DNA of 64,000 bases from Synechococcus sp. PCC 7335 (GTDB taxonomy: Bacteria > Cyanobacteriota > Cyanobacteriia > Phormidesmidales > Phormidesmidaceae): NCBI RefSeq assembly GCF_000155595.1, contig NZ_DS989905.1, forward strand, positions 265,890-329,889, read 5' to 3'. Positions 35,006 through 42,804 of this stretch are shown piece by piece. Each line of letters begins with the position of its first letter. Positions within the stretch are counted from its first letter, which is position 1. A program made the translations under genes and the position numbers. Under the pieces are notes generated by a model, which worked only from the letters and a program-made list of their open reading frames with translations, did not search any database and was not told the DNA's origin.

Positions 35006-35596
35006 ATGTTAAAGCTTTACCACAATCCAATGACCCGATCTCTTCGAATACTCTGGCTACTCGAAGAATTGGGCCTAGATTATCGTTTAATCCCAGTTGA
35101 GTTTGTTCCACCCGTTGACGGTAAGATCTTTTCTCAAAAGACACCAACCGGAAGATTTCCAACGCTTGAAGATGAAGAAACGTCACTTTGCGAGTCGGGA
35201 GTGATCGCTCAATACCTAATCGAACGCTACGGAGAAGGCCATCTTGCCCCCTCGATCAATTCTTCCCTAAGAGCAAAGTATCTCCAGTGGACACATTTTC
35301 CAGAAGGAACAATCAATCCCTATCTCAACGCTATTCAGAGGTTCTCAAAATCAATGCCGACTGTAGTGAACACGATGAAAGAAGAGCTAGATATTGCGCT
35401 TGCCTTCGCCAGTGACGAACTGGCCAATCAGCCCTATATCGTGGGAGAAAAATTTACTGGCGCAGACATCATGTTAGCGGTCAGTTTGCTATCAGCTAAC
35501 ATGCTTGGATTAATTGCCGATAAGCACAGCAACATTTTATCGTATTTCAATCGATTGCAATCTAGAGACGCATTAATTAAAGCGTTGCAAAGCTAA
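35006..35596 (+). CDS. Glutathione S-transferase family protein
   Basis: A 196-residue GST distinct from the one at 7247. Its N-terminal thioredoxin-like part reads LYHNPMTRSLRILWLLEELG, TPTGRFPTLED and LCESGVIAQYLIERYG; the helical C-terminal half has LANQPYIVGEKFTGADIMLA, where the GADI motif is the usual GST N-capping box. It conjugates or reduces electrophiles in the cytosol. It lies directly after the exporter genes (41 nt), and behind it is a duplicated end of devA, which suggests that GST was inserted by a duplication event. A role in handling the exporter substrate is plausible. Confidence 0.88.
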   Translation: MLKLYHNPMTRSLRILWLLEELGLDYRLIPVEFVPPVDGKIFSQKTPTGRFPTLEDEETSLCESGVIAQYLIERYGEGHLAPSINSSLRAKYLQWTHFPEGTINPYLNAIQRFSKSMPTVVNTMKEELDIALAFASDELANQPYIVGEKFTGADIMLAVSLLSANMLGLIADKHSNILSYFNRLQSRDALIKALQS

Positions 35597-35608
35597 ATGC
35601 TTCTCTAC

Positions 35609-35698
35609 TGCGCTGTCCTATTGGTTACTTATAATACTCGCATTCTCAATATTGTTGATCGCATCTTGCACATTGAAGACGGACGATTGAGCCTGTGA
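35609..35698 (+). pseudogene. Duplicated 3' end of a DevA-type ATPase gene
   Basis: Thirty codons ending in TGA (VLLVTYNTRILNIVDRILHI, then EDGRLSL) align with the last codons of devA (VLLVTHDARILDIADRTLHI, then EDGRLSV). DNA identity is high, especially over the last 35 nt. The switch histidine of devA (VTHD) is Tyr-Asn here. It is a remnant of a second ATPase gene or a partial duplication that flanks the GST gene. Confidence 0.85.
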
Positions 35699-35743
35699 AG
35701 GGACTATCCCTGATTAATATACACGTAAGATAGGAGAATATTC

Positions 35744-36226
35744 ATGACGCGCCTACGAAGATATGATTCAGAAGATTGGGATGCTATTGCTGAAATCCAT
35801 GATCGTACCAGATTAGATGAACTAAATGCTTCAGTTGGAACCGAAGCGTTCTTGTCATTAGCGGCTACAGCTGAAGAGGAAGAATTGTTTGCAGGAGAAG
35901 TTTGGGTTACTTGCGACGACCATTTCATCCTTGGATTTGTTGCCTTTGCTGATAATGAGGTGAATTGGCTGTATGTGTCGCCCGACTATTACCGCCAGGG
36001 AATTGGAAGATTACTGTTACGGCACGCCATTAACCGATGCGGCAAAACCGTGGGTACTTCTGTGCTAAGCGATAACAATGCAGCCTTGCAGCTCTACTTA
36101 AGTGAGGGGTTTCAGATTGTAGAGACAGAAACAGGAAAGCTTGCTGGCAATGAGGCTTTCTCGGCCACAGGGCATGTTCTTGAGCTTGATAAGCAACTGT
36201 TGAAAAATTCAAAGGTGACATCGTGA
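35744..36226 (+). CDS. GNAT N-acetyltransferase
   Basis: A 160-residue acetyltransferase of the GNAT fold, using acetyl-CoA. The N-terminus MTRLRRYDSEDWDAIAEIHD and the acetyl-CoA segment VNWLYVSPDYYRQGIGRLLL (with the QGIG pyrophosphate loop) are typical, followed by NNAALQLYLSEGFQIV. An AGGAG-like site precedes ATG 35744. Its stop overlaps the GTG start of the glycosyltransferase by 4 nt, showing translational coupling. Substrate unknown; a natural product or amino group is possible. Confidence 0.87.
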   Translation: MTRLRRYDSEDWDAIAEIHDRTRLDELNASVGTEAFLSLAATAEEEELFAGEVWVTCDDHFILGFVAFADNEVNWLYVSPDYYRQGIGRLLLRHAINRCGKTVGTSVLSDNNAALQLYLSEGFQIVETETGKLAGNEAFSATGHVLELDKQLLKNSKVTS

Positions 36227-37479
36227 GCCGAATTGTGTTGACTACGTGGGGTTCTCTGGGCGATCTGCATCCTATGCTTGCTTTGAGTCTGGAGTTGCGC
36301 GATCGCGGTCACCACATCATACTCGCAACAGCAGAAAGCTATCGAAACCAAATCGAGTCTCTAGAACTTGAGTTTTACGCAATTCGTCCTGATTTACCCG
36401 AAGATCCACAGACAATCAGTAAGATAATAGATCCCAAAACAGGATCAGAAGCTGTTCTAAAAGAGATTGTTTTAGGCAGCGTGCGAGATACCTATGATGA
36501 CTTGATGGCGATTGCTCAAGCTGCCGATCTCTTAATTGCTCATGAGATCGTCTACGCTGCGCCTCTAGTGGCGGAAGTGCTGAAGTTACCTTGGGCTAGC
36601 TGCACCTTAGCGCCAGCTGCATTCTTCTCAGCCTATGAGCCAATTGTCATCTCGGGCTATCCCGCTCTATCGAAGCTACACCGTTTCGGGCCAAAGGTTA
36701 ATCGTTTGGCTGTAAATTCCGCTAAGCTGACAACTCACCCATGGGGAGATCCTATCTACCAACTCTGTAAAGAACTTAGACTACAGCCCATCCAAAACCC
36801 AATTGTTGGCAACGACAAATACTCTCCTCATTTGGTATTAGCTTTATTTTCGTCGCTGCTAGGAACATTAAAACCCGACTGGCCACCGAATGTTGTAACC
36901 ACTGGCTTCACCTTCTACGATGGAAACTCAGCGCAGCCCATTAGTCCAGAACTAGAAGACTTCTTGAACTCTGCTGAGCCACCTCTCGTCTTTACACTAG
37001 GCTCGGCAGCAGTCAACGCGCCTGGTGATTTCTATGCCGCCAGCGCGTGGGCCGCTATCAACTTGAATCGCCGTGCGGTGCTGCTACTCGGTCAAAATCC
37101 ACCACCCCAAAACTTACCGGCTAGCATCTTCGCCTGTGACTATGCCCCCTACTCAAAAATCTTTCCCCGCGCCTGTGCGATGGTCCATCAGGGCGGCATC
37201 GGCACCACAGCGCAGGCTCTGAGAGCTGGTCGCCCAACGCTAATCATGCCGTACAGCCTCGATCAGCCCGACAATGCGGCGCGGGTTCAACGATTAGGAA
37301 CGTCTCGCACGCTCTCTCGCAAGAATTTCTCAGCATCACAACTGACAGAAGAACTGAGAACACTCCTTGATACTCTTGGCTACGCAACCAAAGCAGCAGA
37401 AATTGGACGCATAATAAGTTTAGAAAAGGGCGTAGACGTAGCCTGTAATGCCATAGAAAATCAAATTAAAGAAAGTTGA
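36223..37479 (+). CDS. UGT-like glycosyltransferase (GT1 family)
   Basis: A 418-residue GT-B glycosyltransferase of family 1, similar to macrolide and sterol glycosyltransferases. The N-terminal acceptor domain begins SRIVLTTWGSLGDLHPMLAL and has the GSLGD motif. The C-terminal donor domain contains VFTLGSAAVN and the signature HQGGIGTTAQALRAGRPTL, then PYSLDQPDNAARV, the Asp-Gln residues that contact nucleotide sugar. It transfers a sugar to a small lipophilic acceptor in the cytosol. The start is GTG 36223, overlapping the acetyltransferase stop. Confidence 0.87.
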   Translation: MSRIVLTTWGSLGDLHPMLALSLELRDRGHHIILATAESYRNQIESLELEFYAIRPDLPEDPQTISKIIDPKTGSEAVLKEIVLGSVRDTYDDLMAIAQAADLLIAHEIVYAAPLVAEVLKLPWASCTLAPAAFFSAYEPIVISGYPALSKLHRFGPKVNRLAVNSAKLTTHPWGDPIYQLCKELRLQPIQNPIVGNDKYSPHLVLALFSSLLGTLKPDWPPNVVTTGFTFYDGNSAQPISPELEDFLNSAEPPLVFTLGSAAVNAPGDFYAASAWAAINLNRRAVLLLGQNPPPQNLPASIFACDYAPYSKIFPRACAMVHQGGIGTTAQALRAGRPTLIMPYSLDQPDNAARVQRLGTSRTLSRKNFSASQLTEELRTLLDTLGYATKAAEIGRIISLEKGVDVACNAIENQIKES

Positions 37480-37486
37480 GAAGGTC

Positions 37487-38030
37487 ATGCCATCCGATAT
37501 TATCCTAATTGGCCCTCAGACAGCTGGAAAGTCTACCGTTGGCGCACTTTTAGCAAACCGCCTCAACTTGCCGCAGTGCTCAATGGATGAACACCGCTGG
37601 CGCTATTACCAAGAGATTGGCTATGACGAAGCTCTAGCAAAACAGAAGCAAAAAACTGAAGGCGCTCGGGGACTTATTCAATACTGGAAACCTTTCGAGG
37701 CATATACTGTAGAGCGACTGCTCTTAGAGCATACAAACTGTGTGATAGATTTCGGTGCGGGTCACTCAGTCTATGCTGTTTCAAAGGGTCAAACAGGCTC
37801 TCTCAAGCTATCCTAATGTTGTTCTTTTGCTACCATCACCAGATGTAGAGGAATCAATCGATATTCTAGCCGAACGTAACCGACATCTACCAGCAGACAT
37901 CCGCAGTACCAATGAGTATTTTGTAAGACATCCCTCGAACAGCGAACTTGCTAAGTTTACGGTATATACAAAGTCAAAAACACCACAAGAAACCTGTGAT
38001 GAAATCTTGTGGCTGGTCAATGTTTCGTAG
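37487..38030 (+). pseudogene. Frameshifted P-loop kinase (shikimate kinase-like)
   Basis: The first part (37487-37816) reads DIILIGPQTAGKSTVGALLA with a P-loop, then SMDEHRWRYYQEIGYDEALA and CVIDFGAGHSVY. The conserved continuation LFQRVKQALSSYPNVVLLLP, DILAERNRHLPADIRSTNEY lies in another frame (about 37770-38030). The join near 37775 lacks a few residues expected between the two, so a small deletion with frameshift is likely; a sequencing error is the alternative. Intact relatives are about 180-residue shikimate kinase-like AAA proteins. It follows the glycosyltransferase by 7 nt. Confidence 0.75.
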
Positions 38031-38049
38031 CTCTACTGTTTATAACTTT

Positions 38050-38505
38050 CTACTGATTAGAGACATAGGTGCTGGCAATTCGCTCAATCTCATCGCGGGT
38101 CCCCCGTGGCACTTTGATGTTGATGACTTCAGATATCAAAGATAAGCGGCGCTTTAGCTGAATGGTCCATACATCAGGCTGTGAAACCTCCCATCTGTAG
38201 GCGCTAATCCGTCGCCAGGGAATAAACGTATAGAGAAAACAAAAGCCGTTTTCCCTTAGCTCTAGCTTGCTTAATCCAAGGGATATTAGCAAAATAGCAA
38301 GTGTCCACCAGAACATGACTCTAGGTAACTGCAAAAGTTTATCTGTTGGCTCAGGGCTCTGCAAAAGCCGCTCCAATGATAGCCAAGTCACAAAAGTAGC
38401 CACGCCGCTCTCTGCAATTCCAACCCACAGCAGTATTTGGTTATGCCAGGTTCGACCCGCATCGAAAAGTAAATCGCCTGTCTTCCGTTTGCGATAAGGC
38501 CAGCT
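38050..38505 (-). pseudogene. 5'-truncated membrane protein, DUF5673-like
   Basis: The minus frame is open from the edge of the IS6 element (about 38505) and reads SWPYRKRKTGDLLFDAGRTW, a hydrophobic helix (MFWWTLAILLISLGL), then ENGFCFLYTFIPWRRISAYR and IKVPRGTRDEIERI. The last part resembles DUF5673/PH-like domains next to one or two membrane helices. The N-terminus is cut off at the insertion sequence boundary. The GTG at 38403 would give only 117 residues and is probably not a real start. Confidence 0.6.
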
Positions 38506-39335
38506 GGGATTGTCAAGTTAACGCCGACTACAAAAAACTGAGACGTTTTTACTAGGAGAATTCTGTCCGGATGGTCTATGCGATCACACTTACCCCTGTA
38601 AGTGATTTCCAACTGTCGATCCGTTGACGCATCGTTGCTCGATATTCTGAAGCCGTCTGTTTGTGCTGATTGGGATGGAAATGACCGCGTATCGGTTCGA
38701 AGGCCGACAGAAAGCGTTGCGCTTGACTCACAGATTTGAAGCGGCCCATTCGTCTCTCTCTGATTCGGGTCGGTCTATGTGAGTTCTCAGCTCGATTGTT
38801 CAAGCCTTTGTGCTGTCTGTGTTCCACACCCTTCAGGATTTCCTTCTTCGCTGCCCCATAGCTTTTCAGCTTATCGGTAACGATGCCTCTGGGGGCAAAG
38901 CCTGCTGGCTTGAGCAGTTTCCGGAAAAACTTCTTCGCGGCTGCTTTGTTGCGGTGGCGCTGCATTAGGATATCGAGCACTACACCATGCTGGTCAACAG
39001 CCCGCCACAAGTAGAACTGCTCGCCCTTAATCTTACTGACCACTTTGTCTAAGTGCCACTTGTCACCAGGCTTTGATCGCCGCTTACGGATTTGATTCGC
39101 GTAGCCTTGAGCAAACTTGAGGCACCATCCCCTGATCGCCTCATAGGTCACTGTGATGCCCCGATAGAGCATCATTTTCTCGATGTCACGGAAGCTTAAC
39201 GGGAAAGTGTAGTACAGCCACACACAGTAGCTGATGATGTCGGCTGGGAAAAGATGGCCACCGTAGGGATTATTCATTCGCCCACCCTCTCAAATCCAAC
39301 AGCTCGCAGTCAAATCTAGCCAACTTGACAATGCC
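38506..39335 (-). mobile_element. IS6-family insertion sequence
   Basis: An 830-bp element. Its ends carry related inverted repeats: GGGATTGTCAAGTTA at 38506-38520 and, on the other strand, GGCATTGTCAAGTTG at 39335-39321. It holds one transposase. The flanks do not share an 8-bp duplication (GGCCAGCT against GCTTGTAC), which suggests that a deletion or recombination removed one original flank. It truncates the DUF5673-like gene. Confidence 0.82.
38576..39277 (-). CDS. IS6-family transposase
   Basis: A 233-residue IS6/IS240-type transposase. It begins GHLFPADIISYCVWLYYTFP and SFRDIEKMMLYRG. The DDE residues lie in KWHLDKVV (first Asp), IVTDKLKSYGAA (second Asp) and LNNRAENSHRPTRIRERRMG (Glu). 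Length is normal and the frame is intact, so the element may be active. It acts as the transposase of the 38506-39335 element. Confidence 0.92.
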   Translation of the reverse strand: MNNPYGGHLFPADIISYCVWLYYTFPLSFRDIEKMMLYRGITVTYEAIRGWCLKFAQGYANQIRKRRSKPGDKWHLDKVVSKIKGEQFYLWRAVDQHGVVLDILMQRHRNKAAAKKFFRKLLKPAGFAPRGIVTDKLKSYGAAKKEILKGVEHRQHKGLNNRAENSHRPTRIRERRMGRFKSVSQAQRFLSAFEPIRGHFHPNQHKQTASEYRATMRQRIDSWKSLTGVSVIA

Positions 39336-39572
39336 GCTTGTACTGCTGAGTACACAGATGTCACTATTTGTAACTATTAACGGTACAAAGGAAGCAGATG
39401 AATTGTTCTGGTAAACGAGGGTTTGTTCAAAGTACCTGCTCGCTGTAACCGCCATTGTTTCTTGGAAAGGCGATCGCCCTACGGTTCTTCTGTCTTTTTA
39501 CACGTGCGATCGCATAGTTTGACCAGGCTGACTACTAGTGAAAAGTAGTGAAAAGACGGTAAGTGCCCTGCG

Positions 39573-40016
39573 TCACTCGCTTAGCTGCTGCAAAGCATGA
39601 CTCAGAACATCTACAATCCGCTCGTCTGCTAGAAAGTAGTACGCAAGCTTGCCGTCACTTCTGTGTTTCAATATTTTGAGATCGCGCAACTTCCGCAGAT
39701 GGTGAGAAGCCGCTGCTATCTTGACGTTGAGTAGCGACGCTACATCACACACACAAAGCTCTCGCTCATTGCTTAGGGCAAGAAGAATTTTTAGGCGCGA
39801 TCTATCTGCTAACGCACTAAACAGGACTTGAGCACTAGCTAGCAGTTCCTCCTCTGGCATCGCTTCACTGACCTGAGTTACCAGCGCCTGATTAAAGCAC
39901 TGAACTTGGCAAACGTCCCTAGCCCTGCTTCTAGATAAGGCACTAGACGATGAAGCGTTTGACAACGGAGCTTTAGGCAAAGCCTTTGGCAGCGTTTTTG
40001 AAGAAGCTTTAATCAC
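39573..40016 (-). CDS. ArsR/CadC-type metal-sensing repressor
   Basis: A 147-residue winged-helix repressor. C36 and C40 (DVCQVQCFN) and C88 and C90 (ELCVCDVA) match the four-cysteine alpha3N site of CadC/AztR-type sensors of Cd, Pb or Zn. The alpha5 zinc site is degraded: at the SmtB/CadC positions D-x-H...H..E it has D131, R133, Q144 and E147. DNA recognition helix is AAASHHLRKLRDL. The Ser/Ala-rich N-terminus is longer than usual. It is divergent from znuA (194 nt apart); no efflux ATPase or metallothionein gene, the usual targets, is present. It may control znuA or a distant gene. Confidence 0.9.
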   Translation of the reverse strand: MIKASSKTLPKALPKAPLSNASSSSALSRSRARDVCQVQCFNQALVTQVSEAMPEEELLASAQVLFSALADRSRLKILLALSNERELCVCDVASLLNVKIAAASHHLRKLRDLKILKHRSDGKLAYYFLADERIVDVLSHALQQLSE

Positions 40017-40118
40017 GAATTTAGGTGCATGAGGGTAAACAGACTCATTCTATCGATCAACTGCCTTTGGATTTTGCCGACCGACCTTGAGTCCAAGAAA
40101 TCGACCCAAGTTTGAAGA

Positions 40119-40130
40119 ATAGTCGACTAT
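40119..40130. promoter_or_regulatory. ATAGTCGACTAT palindrome between arsR-type gene and znuA
   Basis: A perfect 12-bp palindrome in the 193-nt divergent region, 103 nt from the repressor start and 80 nt from znuA. It does not match the SmtB 12-2-12 consensus. It could be the operator of the ArsR protein; this is inference. Confidence 0.35.
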
Positions 40131-40182
40131 CTACTAAAAGGATGTTGCGAAGGAAACTTCTTGCGATAGTATGATTTGACAA

Positions 40183-40197
40183 TGATAATCGTTATCA
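40183..40197 (+). promoter_or_regulatory. Zur box upstream of znuA
   Basis: TGATAATCGTTATCA is a perfect 7-1-7 palindrome and fits the cyanobacterial Zur consensus TGATAAT-N-ATTATCA with one base changed in the right half. It ends 12 nt before the znuA start codon, where a bound repressor would block transcription or the ribosome binding region. Confidence 0.75.
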
Positions 40198-40209
40198 AAG
40201 CATAGCGCC

Positions 40210-41334
40210 ATGCATAAATCACTACGCCTGCTTTCGCAACTGTCTGCTTTGTCACTAGTACTAGGCGCAGTGGGCTGCACTCAGTCCGACAGCACTCAGC
40301 CGCAGACTGATGCAGAATCTGTTACTGGGCCTCAGGTGGTTGCTTCTCACAGCGTACTTTGTGACATGACTGAGCAGATCGCTCAAGATACCGTAGATTT
40401 GAGCTGCCTAATTGACGCAGGTCAAGATCCTCATACCTACAGTGCCACCCCAGCAGATCGGCGGGCCGTTGAGGATGCTGATCTGGTTTTATATGGCGGC
40501 TATAGCTTTGAGCCTGAAATAATTCAAATGATTGAGGCGACTGACACACCCGCGCCCAAAGTTGCTGTGTCAGAGGTGTCCGTATCAGACCCGTTACTGG
40601 GTGAACCTCATGACCACGACCATGACCATGGAGAAGGCGAAGCCCATACAGAGAGAGAGCATGAGGACGAGCATGAGCACCATGCAGAAGGCGAAGTACA
40701 CTCAGAAGATGAGCATCATGCCGAGGACGAGCATGAACATCACGCGGAAGGTGAAATGGTGCCAGACCCTCACGTTTGGCACAATGCTAAAAATGGGATA
40801 GCGATGGCAAGAGTCGTTCAAGCTCAGCTTAGCGAACTCTCTCCAGAGAATGCTGAGCTGTATGAGACTAACGCTGAAACCCTGATCGCTCAGATAGAAC
40901 AGCTTGATACTTGGATTCAGGCCCAGATAGATACCATTCCTGCCTCTAGCCGCACGCTGATTAGCACTCACGAAGCGCTTGGCTACTATGCCGATGCCTA
41001 TGGGATTGAACTTGAGCCTGCTCTTGACGGGTTTAGTACAGAGGGGGAGCCCTCAGCCGCAGACGTCAAGGAACTAACAGAAGTTGTCGAATCAAAGAGC
41101 GTACCTAGCATTTTTGTAGAATCTACCAGCAATCCGGGCCTGATTGAAACCGTCTCCAGAGAAACTGATATCGCGGTCTCACAAGATCCAATCTACGCTG
41201 ATGGATTGGGCAGCTCTGAAACATCGGCAGCGACTTATCAGGGAATGCTTATTACTAATACCTGCACTATCGTCAATGGTTTAGGCGGCACTTGCGATCA
41301 AGCTGCATCCGAAGCTTTTTTGTCTGCTCAATAG
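40210..41334 (+). CDS. znuA: Zinc ABC transporter substrate-binding lipoprotein
   Basis: A 374-residue ZnuA-type protein. A lipobox (LGAVGC, Cys23) anchors it in the membrane. Zinc ligands of the family are visible: His in DPHTYSATP, His in VPDPHVWHN, His in STHEALGYYAD and Asp in SQDPIYADG. Between the first two is a long His/Asp/Glu-rich loop (about residues 133-180; HDHDHDH, then tandem 20-residue repeats), typical of high-affinity zinc proteins. Two late cysteines (NTCTIVNGLGGTC) may form the usual disulphide. A Zur box lies directly upstream. The permease at 173 may be its partner. Confidence 0.93.
   Translation: MHKSLRLLSQLSALSLVLGAVGCTQSDSTQPQTDAESVTGPQVVASHSVLCDMTEQIAQDTVDLSCLIDAGQDPHTYSATPADRRAVEDADLVLYGGYSFEPEIIQMIEATDTPAPKVAVSEVSVSDPLLGEPHDHDHDHGEGEAHTEREHEDEHEHHAEGEVHSEDEHHAEDEHEHHAEGEMVPDPHVWHNAKNGIAMARVVQAQLSELSPENAELYETNAETLIAQIEQLDTWIQAQIDTIPASSRTLISTHEALGYYADAYGIELEPALDGFSTEGEPSAADVKELTEVVESKSVPSIFVESTSNPGLIETVSRETDIAVSQDPIYADGLGSSETSAATYQGMLITNTCTIVNGLGGTCDQAASEAFLSAQ
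40666..40785 (+). repeat. 60-nt tandem duplication in the znuA histidine loop
   Basis: GACGAGCATGAGCAC at 40666 recurs as GACGAGCATGAACAT at 40726, 60 nt (20 codons) later, with similar sequence following (HHAEGEV and HHAEGEM). The repeat expands the metal-binding loop in frame. Third-position differences show that it is not very recent. Confidence 0.65.
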
Positions 41335-41681
41335 CTCAGTGCTGTAGTAAACAGTGCTGTAGTAAACAGAGACAATCTCACAACGTACTGACCTTAGGTT
41401 ACTCAGGCCGAGTATGGACCGACTATGAACCGACTATGGACTATGGCAACGACCGCCGCTCGCTTTTTCAGTAATGTTCGGTAATGTCCTTATGCCAGTC
41501 GATCAGACAGGTAACTTTTTGGGGCCCCGATCGCCAGATGTCATAATTCGCATGTCTGAGCGATCGCATTCAAGATCTTAAAAACGACTGAACTTAGACT
41601 CAGCTCGGTTTACCGCCCTCCCACCGACTGTCAAACTCTCTATCATGTAAGAGTCAAAGAACGAGCGCAAAAGGCCAACAT
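41335..41681. other. Intergenic region with a 15-bp tandem repeat
   Basis: Just after znuA the unit CAGTGCTGTAGTAAA occurs twice (41337-41351 and 41352-41366). Further on, GACCGACTATGGA-like words repeat imperfectly near 41415-41440. No coding frame or hairpin of note is seen. It presumably contains the promoter of the radical SAM gene. Confidence 0.5.
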
Positions 41682-42794
41682 ATGGAAGCTTGCACGTCAA
41701 CCGCTACGACTGCCAATCTCCTTGCCAAAGATCAACTACAGCGCCTACTCAACATTCAAGAAATCTACTACCAGCCTGATACCGTTAACTATGACCGTGG
41801 TCTCGAACTACTTGGCCGCTATCCAAATGCTAAGAAAATAGAAGTTGCCTCTCACTGGAACATTCCTGAACTGCATGGTAACGAAGGCGCTGTAGAAGAT
41901 TGGAATAGAATCAAGCGGACTGTGCTGGTCCTTGGCACAAAAAAGTCTATTAGTGCTCGCCAGAATACTCGCTCCTCGAATTGGGTTGCGCCTTCTCATG
42001 CAAACGGATGTGCGATGGCCTGTGCTTACTGCTACGTGGCTCGGCGTAAAGGTTACGCGAATCCGATTACGACTTTTGTCAACATCGAACGGATTTTAGG
42101 CTATCTGAAGCGGCACTCGGCTAAGCAAGGCAACAAGCTTCAAGCTGACCAGGTAGACCCGCACTACTGGGTATACGAGATTGGTGAGAACAGCGACTGT
42201 TCTGTCGATGCTGCCATTTCAGATAATGTCAAAGACATTGTGACACTCTTTCGTAGCTTGCCAAATGCAAAGGCGACCTTTGCAACTAAGCGGGTGAATC
42301 GTGATCTGCTCACCTACGATCCACAAGGCAAAACTCGCATTCGCTTTAGCCTGATGCCTGAGCGCATTGCCAAAGTTGTAGATGTTAGGACCTCCGCGAT
42401 TAGCGATCGCATTGCGGCTATTAATGACTTTGTAGAAGCTGGGTACGAAGTGCATGTGAACTTCTCTCCAGTTATCTTCTATGAACAGTGGATAGAAGAC
42501 TATATAGAGCTGTTCGGCGCTCTCAACAACGTACTATCCAAAGCAGCGAAACAGCAGCTCAAGTGCGAAGTCATTTTCTTGACGCATAACGATCAGCTAC
42601 ACAACGTCAACATGGGCTGGCATCCACAAGCAGAAACATTCCTATGGCGACCTGAGCTTCAAGAGGAGAAACGTTCTCAAACTGGTGGTGTGAACGTTCG
42701 TTACCGCCGTGGCTTCAAAGGTCAGTTGGTGCGAAAGTTTGAGGCGTTACTAAGCAGAGAGATGCCGTACTGTACCGTTCGCTATGCCTTCTAG
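41682..42794 (+). CDS. Spore photoproduct lyase-like radical SAM protein
   Basis: A 370-residue radical SAM protein. The 4Fe-4S motif is C110-x3-C114-x2-C117 (GCAMACAYCYVARRKGYANP). Flanking segments APSHANGC, YEIGENSDCSVDAAIS, FATKRVN, RIRFSLMPERIAKVVDVRTS and VNFSPVIFYEQWIEDYIELF match the spore photoproduct lyase family, as does HPQAETFLWRPELQEEK near the end. In endospore formers this enzyme repairs a UV thymine dimer using a 5'-deoxyadenosyl radical. Cyanobacteria do not make endospores, so the function is probably a related repair or another reaction. It is a single-gene unit. Confidence 0.85.
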   Translation: MEACTSTATTANLLAKDQLQRLLNIQEIYYQPDTVNYDRGLELLGRYPNAKKIEVASHWNIPELHGNEGAVEDWNRIKRTVLVLGTKKSISARQNTRSSNWVAPSHANGCAMACAYCYVARRKGYANPITTFVNIERILGYLKRHSAKQGNKLQADQVDPHYWVYEIGENSDCSVDAAISDNVKDIVTLFRSLPNAKATFATKRVNRDLLTYDPQGKTRIRFSLMPERIAKVVDVRTSAISDRIAAINDFVEAGYEVHVNFSPVIFYEQWIEDYIELFGALNNVLSKAAKQQLKCEVIFLTHNDQLHNVNMGWHPQAETFLWRPELQEEKRSQTGGVNVRYRRGFKGQLVRKFEALLSREMPYCTVRYAF

Positions 42795-42804
42795 GATTTT
42801 TTGT

